A stretch of DNA of 64,000 nucleotides from Planctomycetota bacterium (GTDB lineage Bacteria > Planctomycetota > MHYJ01 > JACQXL01 > JACQZI01), in the NCBI GenBank assembly GCA_016207825.1, contig JACQZI010000005.1, positions 124,001-188,000 of the forward strand, written 5' to 3'. Positions 17,369 through 25,466 of the stretch are shown here, piece after piece (the stretch's first letter is position 1; each line of letters opens with the position of its first letter). Below the pieces are notes generated by a model. It was given only the letters and a program-made list of their open reading frames with translations. It was not told the DNA's origin and ran no database searches. The position numbers and the translations under genes were made by a program.

Positions 17369-18577
17369 ATGAAAAAGGCTTTTATCTCATGTTTATTCTT
17401 ACTTCTATTAATTGGTTGCCTGGATATGGATGAACAGGTTGCCTATTTCTTTTATGACAAGCCAAAGGATGAACTGCATTTGCTTCTTTGTTACAAAGGA
17501 ATTTATAGCGACAATGATATTTCCGACTCGGGAACACAGATGTCCGGCTTCTTCAAACCTGACTGGGAAATCGCCTTTGGCGGCTGGTTAGGGCATGTAA
17601 CAAAAAAAGGAATCCAGGACAATATAGACGATGAAAATTCACCGGAAGTCGTCAAAAAGTTTGCCGCGTTCTTGCTTAAGAATATAACGGTTACCACCGG
17701 AAAGTGTTTCCTGGATGAAGATAAACGACTGAGTTGTTACCAAACCATCACCGTAACAAACGCCTCAAAAATCATCGGATTGTTTAACGAAATAACATCT
17801 CAAATTATCATAGAACAAACTTATGACGCTAAAAAGCTTTTTAGCGCGTTGGACAAAAAGAGTATTGATTTGTTTACTGCCGCCGCAAAGGAAAAGCATC
17901 AGTGGTTACAATTAGAGGGGCAATCCATCAGGTTTTCATTCCCGATTAGCGACGAGACTTTTATGAAAGCAAAAGCCGAACTGCTTGAGAAATTAAAGAG
18001 TTGCCCGGCAAAAGATTATAAGACAATCACTGCTCTCTTTGCGCTAAATGATATTTCTTTTACCAGGGACGGCAACTTTATAACTCTTATCCTGGGCAAT
18101 AAGGACGTCAATAAAGCCATTCCATTATTGCTAAAGCCTAAACAGGGAGATTACAAGGATAACATGGTCGAATTTGCCAGAAAAGAATTCGGGATAAACC
18201 AGGAAACCACCGAAGAATCAATCGCTGACCAATTCATATCCGGCCTGGTTGACTCTGAAACGGTAAAGAAAATAGAAGAGTTCATCCGGAAATTAGGGTA
18301 CGATGATTTTGAGACCAGAGAAAATGCCACTTTAATGTTAATCAAAATGGACAGTTTGGCATTATCATGGATAAGAAAAGCATCAAAAAGCGAAGACCCT
18401 GAAGTGCGCCTGAGAGCCAAGAAGATATTAGAAGCAATCGCAATTTCCCCGGAAGAAAAAGAGGAAATAGAAGATAATATTATGACTATCGAATTACCTC
18501 CCCCAGAAGAAGATATTGATACGGACCTTCCAAAAGATGTAATAGAAGATGACGACCAACCGGAAGGCGATGATTAA
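17369..18577 (+). CDS. Lipoprotein with C-terminal HEAT-like module
   Basis: 402 residues. A lipoprotein signal peptide (MKKAFISCLFLLLLIGC) places Cys17 as the lipidated residue. Residues about 20-290 match nothing I recognise. Residues about 300-365 form a HEAT-like pair (YDDFETRENATLMLIKMDS followed by SEDPEVRLRAKKILEAI), a module common in planctomycete secreted proteins. The C-terminal 35 residues are very acidic and proline-containing. It is monocistronic with a normal promoter and Shine-Dalgarno site. Function unknown. Confidence 0.85.
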   Translation: MKKAFISCLFLLLLIGCLDMDEQVAYFFYDKPKDELHLLLCYKGIYSDNDISDSGTQMSGFFKPDWEIAFGGWLGHVTKKGIQDNIDDENSPEVVKKFAAFLLKNITVTTGKCFLDEDKRLSCYQTITVTNASKIIGLFNEITSQIIIEQTYDAKKLFSALDKKSIDLFTAAAKEKHQWLQLEGQSIRFSFPISDETFMKAKAELLEKLKSCPAKDYKTITALFALNDISFTRDGNFITLILGNKDVNKAIPLLLKPKQGDYKDNMVEFARKEFGINQETTEESIADQFISGLVDSETVKKIEEFIRKLGYDDFETRENATLMLIKMDSLALSWIRKASKSEDPEVRLRAKKILEAIAISPEEKEEIEDNIMTIELPPPEEDIDTDLPKDVIEDDDQPEGDD

Positions 18578-18604
18578 CAGAAAATTGATTGCTCTGTCAT
18601 ATCC

Positions 18605-19765
18605 CTAATGCTCTATCACTATCTTCACTATCTCGCACCTGGAAAAGAGCCGCATCGGCGGTCCCCAAAAACCTGTTCCGGAAGTGGTGTATAGGTGAGA
18701 GGAATTTACAGTATAGAATCCACATGGATACTTGAAGTTTAACTGCACCAGGATATCCACCGGAGGAATCTGTCCGGCGTGGGTATGTCCCGAAAGCTGG
18801 AGATTCACTCCGTTCTTAATCGCTTCATCGAATATATCCGGCTGGTGTGATAGCAGAATAACGAGCTTGCCTTTGCCTATCACATTCGGTGTCTTAAGCG
18901 CGGATGCCAAATCGCAACCGCTTTCTCCGAAACTCTTTCCGGTATTGTCATCCACCCCGACCAGTTGGATGAAATCATTCAGCTTTACATTATTATTCCG
19001 TAAGACGGTGATTCCGGACTCCTTGGCGGCATTCATAAAGGTATCAATCCCGGCATAGAAATCGTGGTTGCCTGTAACGGCAAAGACGCCGTATTTCGCG
19101 CGTAAACGCCTTAATACGGAGCAGAAATCGGTTCCCCCGCCCGAAGGCGAGGCTCGCCCTAATGGCGGCTTACATATATCTGAGTCTACCAGGTCGCCGG
19201 TAATCACGATTAAATCCGGATTCTGGCGGTTGGTCTCCTCCACTATCCCTTCCAGCCACGCCTTCGAGCGCAGTTTATGAAGATGCAAATCCGAAAGTTG
19301 GACGATGGTAAACGACGGCACGGATTTAGGTAATCTCAATTCGTCTACCTTTATATGTATAGTCTTCAGTCTTGGGAAACGGGCGACGTTATAGATGGAA
19401 TAACTGCCGGTAAGAACCAAGAGAATCAGCGCAGAGATGGTCAGCCAATATCTTTGGAGAGGTGAATGCAGGAAAAGCCTGCCGATATCCGCGAGCACCA
19501 GAAACGTAAACGCCATGACGACCAACCCGACCCAGATGCTTCCCGCGCCAAGAACCGCTTTGGCAAGAAAGAAATCCGTCCGACGGCTCAAGACTTCTCC
19601 TAAGATAAATAACAGGGTAAAGGCAAGCATGGAAATCTGAAGCGCCCGGCGGAAGTTACCCGAAAACGTTAACCCGTTTGCCACGCGGGAGTAGGCGAAA
19701 TAATTCATCCCGAAGAAGATACTTAAGACGATAAGAAGGAACATAACAAAATATACTCTGGACAT
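18605..19765 (-). CDS. Membrane-anchored calcineurin-like phosphoesterase
   Basis: 386 residues from the ATG at 19763-19765. A TTG 30 bases upstream lies inside the promoter spacer and is rejected. Four membrane helices (residues about 5-130) precede a metallophosphoesterase domain: QLSDLHLHKL, VITGDLVDSD, VTGNHDFYAG, LLSHQPDIF and SGHTHAGQIP give the complete metal-binding set. It resembles YkuE/YaeI-type enzymes, some of which act on lipids such as UDP-diacylglucosamine; the substrate here is unknown. Between the second and third motifs a palindromic element (19137-19168) adds a short in-frame segment rich in Pro, Gly and Ser. Confidence 0.9.
   Translation of the reverse strand: MSRVYFVMFLLIVLSIFFGMNYFAYSRVANGLTFSGNFRRALQISMLAFTLLFILGEVLSRRTDFFLAKAVLGAGSIWVGLVVMAFTFLVLADIGRLFLHSPLQRYWLTISALILLVLTGSYSIYNVARFPRLKTIHIKVDELRLPKSVPSFTIVQLSDLHLHKLRSKAWLEGIVEETNRQNPDLIVITGDLVDSDICKPPLGRASPSGGGTDFCSVLRRLRAKYGVFAVTGNHDFYAGIDTFMNAAKESGITVLRNNNVKLNDFIQLVGVDDNTGKSFGESGCDLASALKTPNVIGKGKLVILLSHQPDIFDEAIKNGVNLQLSGHTHAGQIPPVDILVQLNFKYPCGFYTVNSSHLYTTSGTGFWGPPMRLFSRCEIVKIVIEH
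19137..19168. repeat. In-frame palindromic element inside the phosphoesterase gene
   Basis: Outer arms CCGCC/GGCGG and inner arms GGCGA/TCGCC, a diverged copy of the twin-hairpin family at 6765 and 43064. On the minus strand it encodes the loop KPPLGRASPSGGG. Confidence 0.6.
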
Positions 19766-19779
19766 ATTTAACAGGAATG

Positions 19780-19808
19780 ATTTTAGAAAAAGCAACCAAG
19801 CCGGTCAA
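19780..19808 (-). promoter_or_regulatory. Promoter of the phosphoesterase gene (near-leaderless)
   Basis: TTGACC at 19803-19808 (minus sense), 17-bp spacer, TAAAAT at 19780-19785; 14 bases to the ATG at 19765, so the leader should be about 7 bases. No Shine-Dalgarno site. Confidence 0.7.
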
Positions 19809-19899
19809 ACAAATAACAACCACGCAGGCAAAACAGTATTTATAAGGAGACCGGGAAGGCAGGAGTGTTTTCCGGAAAATGGCATTGGCTCCCCTATAC

Positions 19900-20163
19900 T
19901 GTAACGCCCCATACCCTAATAGTATATCCCTGTCATCCTAATACCATTCCCTATATACCCTAATACCATATCCTATAGTCCCCAATACCATATCCTATAG
20001 CCCCTGATAGCATATCCTATAGCCCCTAATGATATACCCTATAGTCTCTAACAACATACCCTATAGTCCCTAATGGCATATCCTATAGTCCCTAATGGCA
20101 TACGCTATATATCCTAATACTATTCCCTATAGTTCCTAATACCATACGCTATATATGCTAGCC
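19900..20163. repeat. Tandem array of ~12 degenerate 22-bp units
   Basis: Units follow each other without spacers at exactly 22 bases: starts at 19944, 19966, 19988, 20010, 20032, 20054, 20076, 20098, 20120 and 20142 are clear, with two weaker units before them. The plus-strand unit starts CCATATCCTATAG and ends TCCCTAATA. The array is full of stop codons in all frames and lies in a 630-base gene-free stretch (19809-20438), which otherwise holds only a G-quadruplex motif, an arm of the dispersed repeat family at about 20263-20297, and unremarkable sequence. Not a CRISPR: there are no spacers. Confidence 0.9.
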
Positions 20164-20197
20164 AGTCACTTATAAATTGCGGGTAAAGCAATATTTT

Positions 20198-20224
20198 GGG
20201 GTAGGGGGTATAGGGGGCCAGGGG
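20198..20224 (+). other. Canonical G-quadruplex motif
   Basis: Four runs of four or five G separated by loops TA, TATA and CCA. It sits 35 bases after the 22-bp array and about 215 bases from the end of the next gene. Confidence 0.75.
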
Positions 20225-20438
20225 AATTCTAACGTTAAATTAAGATACTGATTTTTAAATATTGCCGCCTAGGCACTAAGGCACAAAGGACGGCAGAGGG
20301 GGCTATTTGTTTTAAGGGTTCGGCATGGCGTCACCTGAACGCAGAAAAGTTATTGGCGAGGCATTTTGGAAAAATCATGTCCCGTAATCCGCTTAAACAG
20401 GTTGATAGGAGGCAAGGTGTGCGTCACCGGATAATCTC

Positions 20439-20693
20439 TTATTCCGTCTCTTCCTCCTGGGACAATTCATATAACGATCCTGACGCAATAAGTTTCCCCT
20501 GCTTAACAAGTTCATCCCAGACTTCCTGAGGGAATTGATCCGGAGGTCTGATGGCGACGATACCAGAAACTTTTCCGCCACTAAAGGCACCTCCCCCCAG
20601 ACTACTTTCATCGTCTAAGCGCATTATTTTCAAACGTTTCCGAAACGCTTTCAGGGCTCTTTTAAGTACGACCTTATCAATGGGATCCGTCAT
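20439..20693 (-). CDS. Small conserved protein of unknown function
   Basis: 84 residues from the second ATG (20691-20693), which has GGAGG six bases upstream; the first ATG overlaps that site. It reads MTDPIDKVVLKRALKAFRKR, then LKIMRLDDESSLGG, SGIVAIRPPDQFPQEVWDEL and a C-terminal YELSQEEETE. I recall similar small proteins with the basic helix, LDDES and VWDEL motifs in planctomycete genomes, but no function. The basic first helix could bind nucleic acid; this is only a guess. Confidence 0.75.
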   Translation of the reverse strand: MTDPIDKVVLKRALKAFRKRLKIMRLDDESSLGGGAFSGGKVSGIVAIRPPDQFPQEVWDELVKQGKLIASGSLYELSQEEETE

Positions 20694-20714
20694 TTTCATC
20701 CTCCACGTAATTCC

Positions 20715-20848
20715 GGGGACACCTACTAATTCCTGATAATCAGTATGCTGTCCCCTACAATAATATAATAGATATGGGCGTCCTCACAGAGGGCTGTCCC
20801 CTACAACAATATACCAGATTTGGGCGTCCTCACCGTGAAACGGTGAGG
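20715..20848. repeat. Duplicated 40-base unit with inverted GGGGACA/TGTCCCC and a perfect hairpin
   Basis: Two direct copies at 20748-20787 and 20794-20833 (46-base period) agree at 36 of 40 positions. GGGGACA at 20715-20721 is inverted relative to TGTCCCC at 20749-20755. The second copy runs into a perfect 9-bp hairpin, CCTCACCGT-GAA-ACGGTGAGG, at 20828-20848. It resembles bacterial REP-type sequences; no REP-associated transposase is in the window. Confidence 0.7.
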
Positions 20849-20877
20849 GCTGCCCCCCGAATTCCCATGGATGTGTT

Positions 20878-21897
20878 TTAAAGTCTCCATGGATATTGCG
20901 CTATCATTTGTTTTTTTCTAGTTACAATGGTTTCTTCCGCCCATTTAATAGCATTTTCTATAACATTATTAAGACTATCAGTTGTATATTCAAATTCTTT
21001 CATAATCGTACTCGTATTTGAAATTCCCGCAGTCATAAAAGTGCTTTTTTGCCCTTGCTCTCTAAGGATAACTGTAATCCAATCATTATTTTTACAATCA
21101 TCAAGTTCTCTAAGATGTCCAGACGGAGATGAATCTTCCACTATCACAAATCGGCTAACCGAACCTATCGTAATAGCTTTTTGCCTGATATCTTGATACA
21201 AACTATCTGGAATATCTTTAACAAGAATCGGAGTGTATCTTTTGCTTAACGCTGCTGCTATTTCTCTTAACCGTTGTTCTCGTGAATAATCTCCAATAAT
21301 AAGAATGGTTTCAGCCTTGCGTTGTTTTACAAAATCATCAATGCTTACTTGGTACTTCTTGGTTTGTGAAATATCAGTAAGAGCAATAAGAATTTCGTCC
21401 TTAGCGCGTGTTATTGCTAATTCTGTAGTCCAAAAGTCTTTCTTCCTGTTGCCAAAAATCTCGCCTAATGCTATATATCGCTTCCAGTTAAGGGCTTCAC
21501 AAGTAGTGTTAAATATTCGTATCCTTGCGTTTAAAGATTCTAAACTAAAAGGATATATATTTTTAAACTGCCCAGAATCAAGAATAATGGTCCCACTACC
21601 ATAAGCAACTATCCCTCGACTTTTTATATTTCTAATTTGCTTTGTAGTTTTAAGAAATAAATCTTCTATTCGTGAGCTTCCTCTAACAATTTGGATATCG
21701 TTCTTGCCTGGCACGTACTCATACCCAATGCCAAAGTTTGTAGAGAGATATCCAATAATATGGGATGGTTGAATAGCGAATGACCATAATTTTGTAACAT
21801 ACTCTTTAGGTAAAAATTTGTTTACGGTTTCTTCTAAAGTCTTATGGTATGTCTCTAGATATTGTTTGAATTCTATTTCGCTTACATTTTGACTCAT
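20878..21897 (-). CDS. AT-rich orphan gene with a C-terminal Rossmann/TIR-like domain
   Basis: 339 residues, start MSQNVSEIEFKQYLETYHKT. The first ~195 residues are unfamiliar. Residues about 198-300 alternate strands and helices: ILIIGDYSREQRLREIAAAL, TPILVKDIPDS, FVIVEDSSPSGHLRELDDC, WITVILREQG. This layout, with a Glu after a SxxSGH motif, recalls TIR-like and nucleoside deoxyribosyltransferase-like folds found in stress or anti-phage effectors, but I cannot assign a family. The DNA is visibly richer in A/T than neighbouring genes, the start has no good Shine-Dalgarno site, and repeats flank both ends. Probably horizontally acquired. Confidence 0.7.
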   Translation of the reverse strand: MSQNVSEIEFKQYLETYHKTLEETVNKFLPKEYVTKLWSFAIQPSHIIGYLSTNFGIGYEYVPGKNDIQIVRGSSRIEDLFLKTTKQIRNIKSRGIVAYGSGTIILDSGQFKNIYPFSLESLNARIRIFNTTCEALNWKRYIALGEIFGNRKKDFWTTELAITRAKDEILIALTDISQTKKYQVSIDDFVKQRKAETILIIGDYSREQRLREIAAALSKRYTPILVKDIPDSLYQDIRQKAITIGSVSRFVIVEDSSPSGHLRELDDCKNNDWITVILREQGQKSTFMTAGISNTSTIMKEFEYTTDSLNNVIENAIKWAEETIVTRKKQMIAQYPWRL

Positions 21898-21983
21898 AAA
21901 ATCAATTTTAATTTTTGACCTCGCAGAACACCTACCAATTCTTGCTAGTATTTTCTCTGTGTTCTCTGTGGTTATATCACTGC

Positions 21984-24071
21984 TTACTGCTTCGGCTTAG
22001 CCAATAATTCATTAAACTCCGCCCTGAGCGGGGCGTAATCATCAGCCAGCTTCTTAATCAGCTCTTTATAACGCGGGTCGTCTTTCACCACCTTAAAGTG
22101 GTCGGAGATAAACCAGGCGTAACTGGGGCCGCCTGATGCGATTGCCTTTTCGAGCCATTCAATAGACTTTTCCTTTTCTCCCTGCAGGGCGTAAAGCGCC
22201 GCCATCTCCTGCATGATGCCCCATGATTCCCTCGCGGAAAAGCGCGCCATTTCCCCTTGCGCTTCCTTGTATTTTCCTTGTCCGGTATAAATCCATGCCC
22301 TGACCTCGCTCGCGCTTAACGCCTGCGGGTCGAGCGCCGCCAGTTTGCCCAATACCTTTTCGGCGGAGGCGATATCACCCAGCCAGACATAATTCATGGC
22401 AATCTGGGTAAGCTCATCCACTCCGTGCGCCCGGCCTTCAGCCAGCTTATTCGCGTTCAATCCCTCACTTATCCTGCCGGCGAAGAAGAGGTTAATCGCC
22501 CGGCGCATATAAAAATTATAGGTCGGGTCAATCCTGCCGATAAGTTCCAGGACTTCCAGCGCCGTCTCGAATTCGCCCATATAAAAGGCATAGCGCGCCA
22601 TATAAATCAAAGACGGGACATATCTTCTATCAAGCTTAAAGCATTGGATATATTCACGCGTCGCCTCCAGCCGCTTTCCTTTGGCTTCCAGCGTATAGGC
22701 AAGGGCGTGATGGGCTTCTATCAGGTTTTTATCCAGTTCCAGCGATTGCCGCGCGGTTTTCTCCGCTTTTTCCAGCCACGCGGTATCATTGGAAAAATTC
22801 CACCAGAAGTGCAGGGCATACGCATAAGCTAGCGAGGCGTGGGCGCGGGCGAATTTGGGGTCAAGCGTCACAGCCGTTTCCAGGCAGCTTATCGCGGAAT
22901 TGTTGCTTTCCTTGGTCACCTCGCCGGAAAGATAGGCAACGCCTTTCAGGTAATTGTCATAAGCGGGGATATTTTCCGTCCCGTATTTGAAGATATCCTT
23001 GTTGTCCATAATCTGCAGGCGAAGGGCGTTTGCCACCTGGCGCGAGACCTGGTCAAGGAGATTTAAGGTATCGGTATCCTTTCCCTGGTATGCCTGCACC
23101 ACCGGGCGCTCCCTGCCATAGGCATCGATGATTTCCACATTCACCCGCAACTGCCCTTCGGAACGGATAAAGCTCCCGCTGATTATTTTGGAAACCTGAA
23201 GCTCCTCTTTTAAGGCTTCCGCTTTCCATTCCTTGCCTTTATACGGAAGCGTGGCGTTAAGCGGGCGGATGACGAGCGATTCAATCTTCAGGAGCTGGAC
23301 ATTCAGCTCGGAGGTAATGGCAATCGATAAATAATCGGATTCCTTGTCGTTATTCAGGTTGCGGAAGGGCATGACGGCAATGGCGTCATAGGGCTTGGTG
23401 AAAAGGAATACTTTTAATAAGACCGCGGCGATGATAAAGACAAGTATCAGAGGGATAACGACCGCCTGTTTCTTAAAGAGTTTTACGGTGCGCCTTGTAA
23501 TCCTGCCTAAAAACGATAGCGGGCGGACTTCCGGCGACTGCGTCAATTCAAAGAGCTCCATCAGCTCGACATTGCCTTTAAGCTCGCGCTCGCCGATGGA
23601 TTTGAAATCAAAGCGCTTGTCTATTTTAATCAGGTCACGCAGGGTGCGTGAGATGGTGATAATATCCGGACCGGCATTGGATTTTATCCGCTCGGCCATA
23701 TTTACCGCGTCACCGAAGATATCATTGCCGCTTTCGGAAACCAGCCCGTAATGTATCCCGATACGAATGTGCAGGTCTTTATCTTCAGTTTGCGTTTGGC
23801 GGACTTGGGCAAGTTTCGCCTGCATGCTAAAGGCGGCTTTCAGGGCGTCGGTCGGGCGTTCAAAGACCGCCATAATGCTGTCTCCGATGGTTTTTACGAC
23901 GCGGCCGTTGGCATGCTCGACTATCGGGAAAAGGTATTGGTTGTGCCGCTTTATCATTTCAAGGCCGGCCGTGTTGCCCTGCGAAGAGAAATATTTAGAT
24001 GAACCGACGATGTCGGTAAAAAGGATGGTGCGCGCCCTGATGAACGCTGATGAGTGGCTGTCAATACCCAT
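21984..24071 (-). CDS. Class III adenylate/guanylate cyclase with TolB-like and TPR domains
   Basis: 695 residues. Residues about 12-185 form a class III cyclase: metal ligands Asp20 (LFTDIVGSS) and Asp64 (KTIGDSIMAVF), Lys60 at the adenine-selecting position, and transition-state Asn124 and Arg128 (GDAVNMAERI), so it should be active. A membrane helix lies at about 205-227. A TolB/FlgO-like domain (IAVMPFRNLNNDKESDYLS) follows to about 345, then eight or so TPR units to the end. The catalytic part is cytoplasmic and the TPR part should lie across the membrane. Its promoter is of the leaderless type. Confidence 0.93.
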   Translation of the reverse strand: MGIDSHSSAFIRARTILFTDIVGSSKYFSSQGNTAGLEMIKRHNQYLFPIVEHANGRVVKTIGDSIMAVFERPTDALKAAFSMQAKLAQVRQTQTEDKDLHIRIGIHYGLVSESGNDIFGDAVNMAERIKSNAGPDIITISRTLRDLIKIDKRFDFKSIGERELKGNVELMELFELTQSPEVRPLSFLGRITRRTVKLFKKQAVVIPLILVFIIAAVLLKVFLFTKPYDAIAVMPFRNLNNDKESDYLSIAITSELNVQLLKIESLVIRPLNATLPYKGKEWKAEALKEELQVSKIISGSFIRSEGQLRVNVEIIDAYGRERPVVQAYQGKDTDTLNLLDQVSRQVANALRLQIMDNKDIFKYGTENIPAYDNYLKGVAYLSGEVTKESNNSAISCLETAVTLDPKFARAHASLAYAYALHFWWNFSNDTAWLEKAEKTARQSLELDKNLIEAHHALAYTLEAKGKRLEATREYIQCFKLDRRYVPSLIYMARYAFYMGEFETALEVLELIGRIDPTYNFYMRRAINLFFAGRISEGLNANKLAEGRAHGVDELTQIAMNYVWLGDIASAEKVLGKLAALDPQALSASEVRAWIYTGQGKYKEAQGEMARFSARESWGIMQEMAALYALQGEKEKSIEWLEKAIASGGPSYAWFISDHFKVVKDDPRYKELIKKLADDYAPLRAEFNELLAKPKQ

Positions 24072-24081
24072 ATATTAAAAA

Positions 24082-24110
24082 GTTATACAAAGCCTCAGCG
24101 TAAGGGTCAA
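24082..24110 (-). promoter_or_regulatory. Promoter of the cyclase gene (leaderless type)
   Basis: TTGACC at 24105-24110 (minus sense), 17-bp spacer, TATAAC at 24082-24087; ten bases to the ATG at 24071. No Shine-Dalgarno site. A dispersed repeat arm follows at 24122-24150. Confidence 0.72.
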
Positions 24111-24197
24111 ATAAAATCTATCGCCACAAAGACACCAAGGAACAAAGAGCGATTTTATGACCGGAAGTGAAGGCAACACTCACTTTCAGCCCGGCAA

Positions 24198-25373
24198 TTA
24201 TTTAGTGATAACCGCCTTAAGCGGTTTGGTGGCGCGCCTTAAGAACAATACGGCAAAACAGGTATCAATCGGGTTAGACATCCAACTGCCGTTTTCCCCC
24301 TGTTCTTTAAGGAGATATTCCGCGCCTGTTGCATACCATTCGTTATTACCGAATAATTCTGTGTTAGCCAGTATGCCGGCTCGCTCAAGCGCATAAAGGT
24401 AATAATAATGGTGCTTTTTAGTATCCAGATATTTGGCGTGCTCAGTAACCGTGAAGTTTTTAGCCAGCCAGTCAACGGCTTTCGGGATGCATTTGTCTTT
24501 ATCCTTGCTTTCCTTAAGGTAAAAATCATAGATACAAAGGCAACCTAATCCTCCCGCCGTCATGGCGCCGTAAGCGGATTGGCCGGCTGAACCATCGGCC
24601 GCATAATGCCAGCCGCCGTCAGTCGTCTGGGAAGAGCGCCACCATTGCAGGGCTTTTTTAAGGATATCGTCCGGTATGATAATGCCGGATTGCATGCAGG
24701 CCCTTAAACCCAATGCCGCATACTGTGAATTGGAATTATCGCCGGCCGGAGGCCCTTTGCGTTTTTGTTTGATGGCAACTTTCTTTACACTATCGGCATA
24801 ATCGCCGTCTTTGCCTTTCTTTTTAGGCGCCGGCTTTTTTTTCGAATCATCCGGCGTGCCGGTAACTTGCGCTTTCGAGTCTTTTTCGGGCGGCTTCTCC
24901 AAAACCGTTTTTTCCCCATAGCTCCATTGCCCGTTAGCACATTGGTTATCAATAAGGAATTGGGCGCAGTTCTTGATTTCATCCTGGTATTTCACCATAT
25001 CAATTGCCTCTAATGTCATGGCCCGTAACGCGACATGATAGGTGAAATCGAGCTCGTTTGACAGGACTTTTTCCAGGAGCTTGTCGATATCCGCCTCTTC
25101 GGCGCCAGCATGCACGATAGTATAAAGAATCAATTCTTCGGGACGGAATTTGCGCGTCACTTTTTTGTAATCAGTAAGATCAAAAGTAATATTGGTGTTT
25201 TTAACCAGGAAAGCCACGCCTTTCCTGATGGCACCATCGACTTTTTGCTGGTCAATCTTTGGGCGTGCCTGCTCGTCTTTCTTTCCGGGAGGCTTACCCT
25301 GAGCGAATATGAAACCGGCTAATCCAAACAATGCAATAATGAAAAAAGCAAATGCTGTTTTGTTTTTTATCAT
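24198..25373 (-). CDS. Secreted squalene-cyclase/prenyltransferase-like toroid protein
   Basis: 391 residues from the ATG at 25371-25373, which has AGGAG seven bases upstream; a longer start is rejected. Signal peptide to about residue 25 (FFIIALFGLAGFIFAQ). Alpha-toroid repeat motifs are visible: DNQCANGQWSYG near 150, WWRSSQTTDGGWHYAADGSAG near 250, LLKEQGENGSWMSNPIDTCF near 365. A lysine/proline-rich linker interrupts the first two. Such proteins, lacking evidence of cyclase activity, are abundant in Planctomycetota. No catalytic DxDD motif is seen, so a structural or carbohydrate-related role is as likely as terpene chemistry. Confidence 0.85.
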   Translation of the reverse strand: MIKNKTAFAFFIIALFGLAGFIFAQGKPPGKKDEQARPKIDQQKVDGAIRKGVAFLVKNTNITFDLTDYKKVTRKFRPEELILYTIVHAGAEEADIDKLLEKVLSNELDFTYHVALRAMTLEAIDMVKYQDEIKNCAQFLIDNQCANGQWSYGEKTVLEKPPEKDSKAQVTGTPDDSKKKPAPKKKGKDGDYADSVKKVAIKQKRKGPPAGDNSNSQYAALGLRACMQSGIIIPDDILKKALQWWRSSQTTDGGWHYAADGSAGQSAYGAMTAGGLGCLCIYDFYLKESKDKDKCIPKAVDWLAKNFTVTEHAKYLDTKKHHYYYLYALERAGILANTELFGNNEWYATGAEYLLKEQGENGSWMSNPIDTCFAVLFLRRATKPLKAVITK

Positions 25374-25466
25374 ACCGATATCTCCTATGTAATATAACAA
25401 TTGGCACTTAGGAATTATTCCTTCGCGCCAAAATAAGTTCAGTATATCATTGCCGCTAAGGGCTTA

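Noticed and set aside
19900-20163. CRISPR array
   Set aside because: Units are contiguous with no spacers, only 22 bp, and degenerate; no cas genes are present.
20393-20611. 72-residue minus-strand frame
   Set aside because: It is a shadow of the better-supported 84-residue gene at 20439-20693, which has a GGAGG site and recognisable motifs.
20828-20848. Terminator of the AT-rich orphan gene
   Set aside because: The hairpin is about 30 bases beyond the stop but is followed by mixed sequence without a T-run.
24198-25373. True squalene-hopene cyclase
   Set aside because: It has a signal peptide, is too short and lacks the catalytic DxDD motif; only the toroid repeats match.
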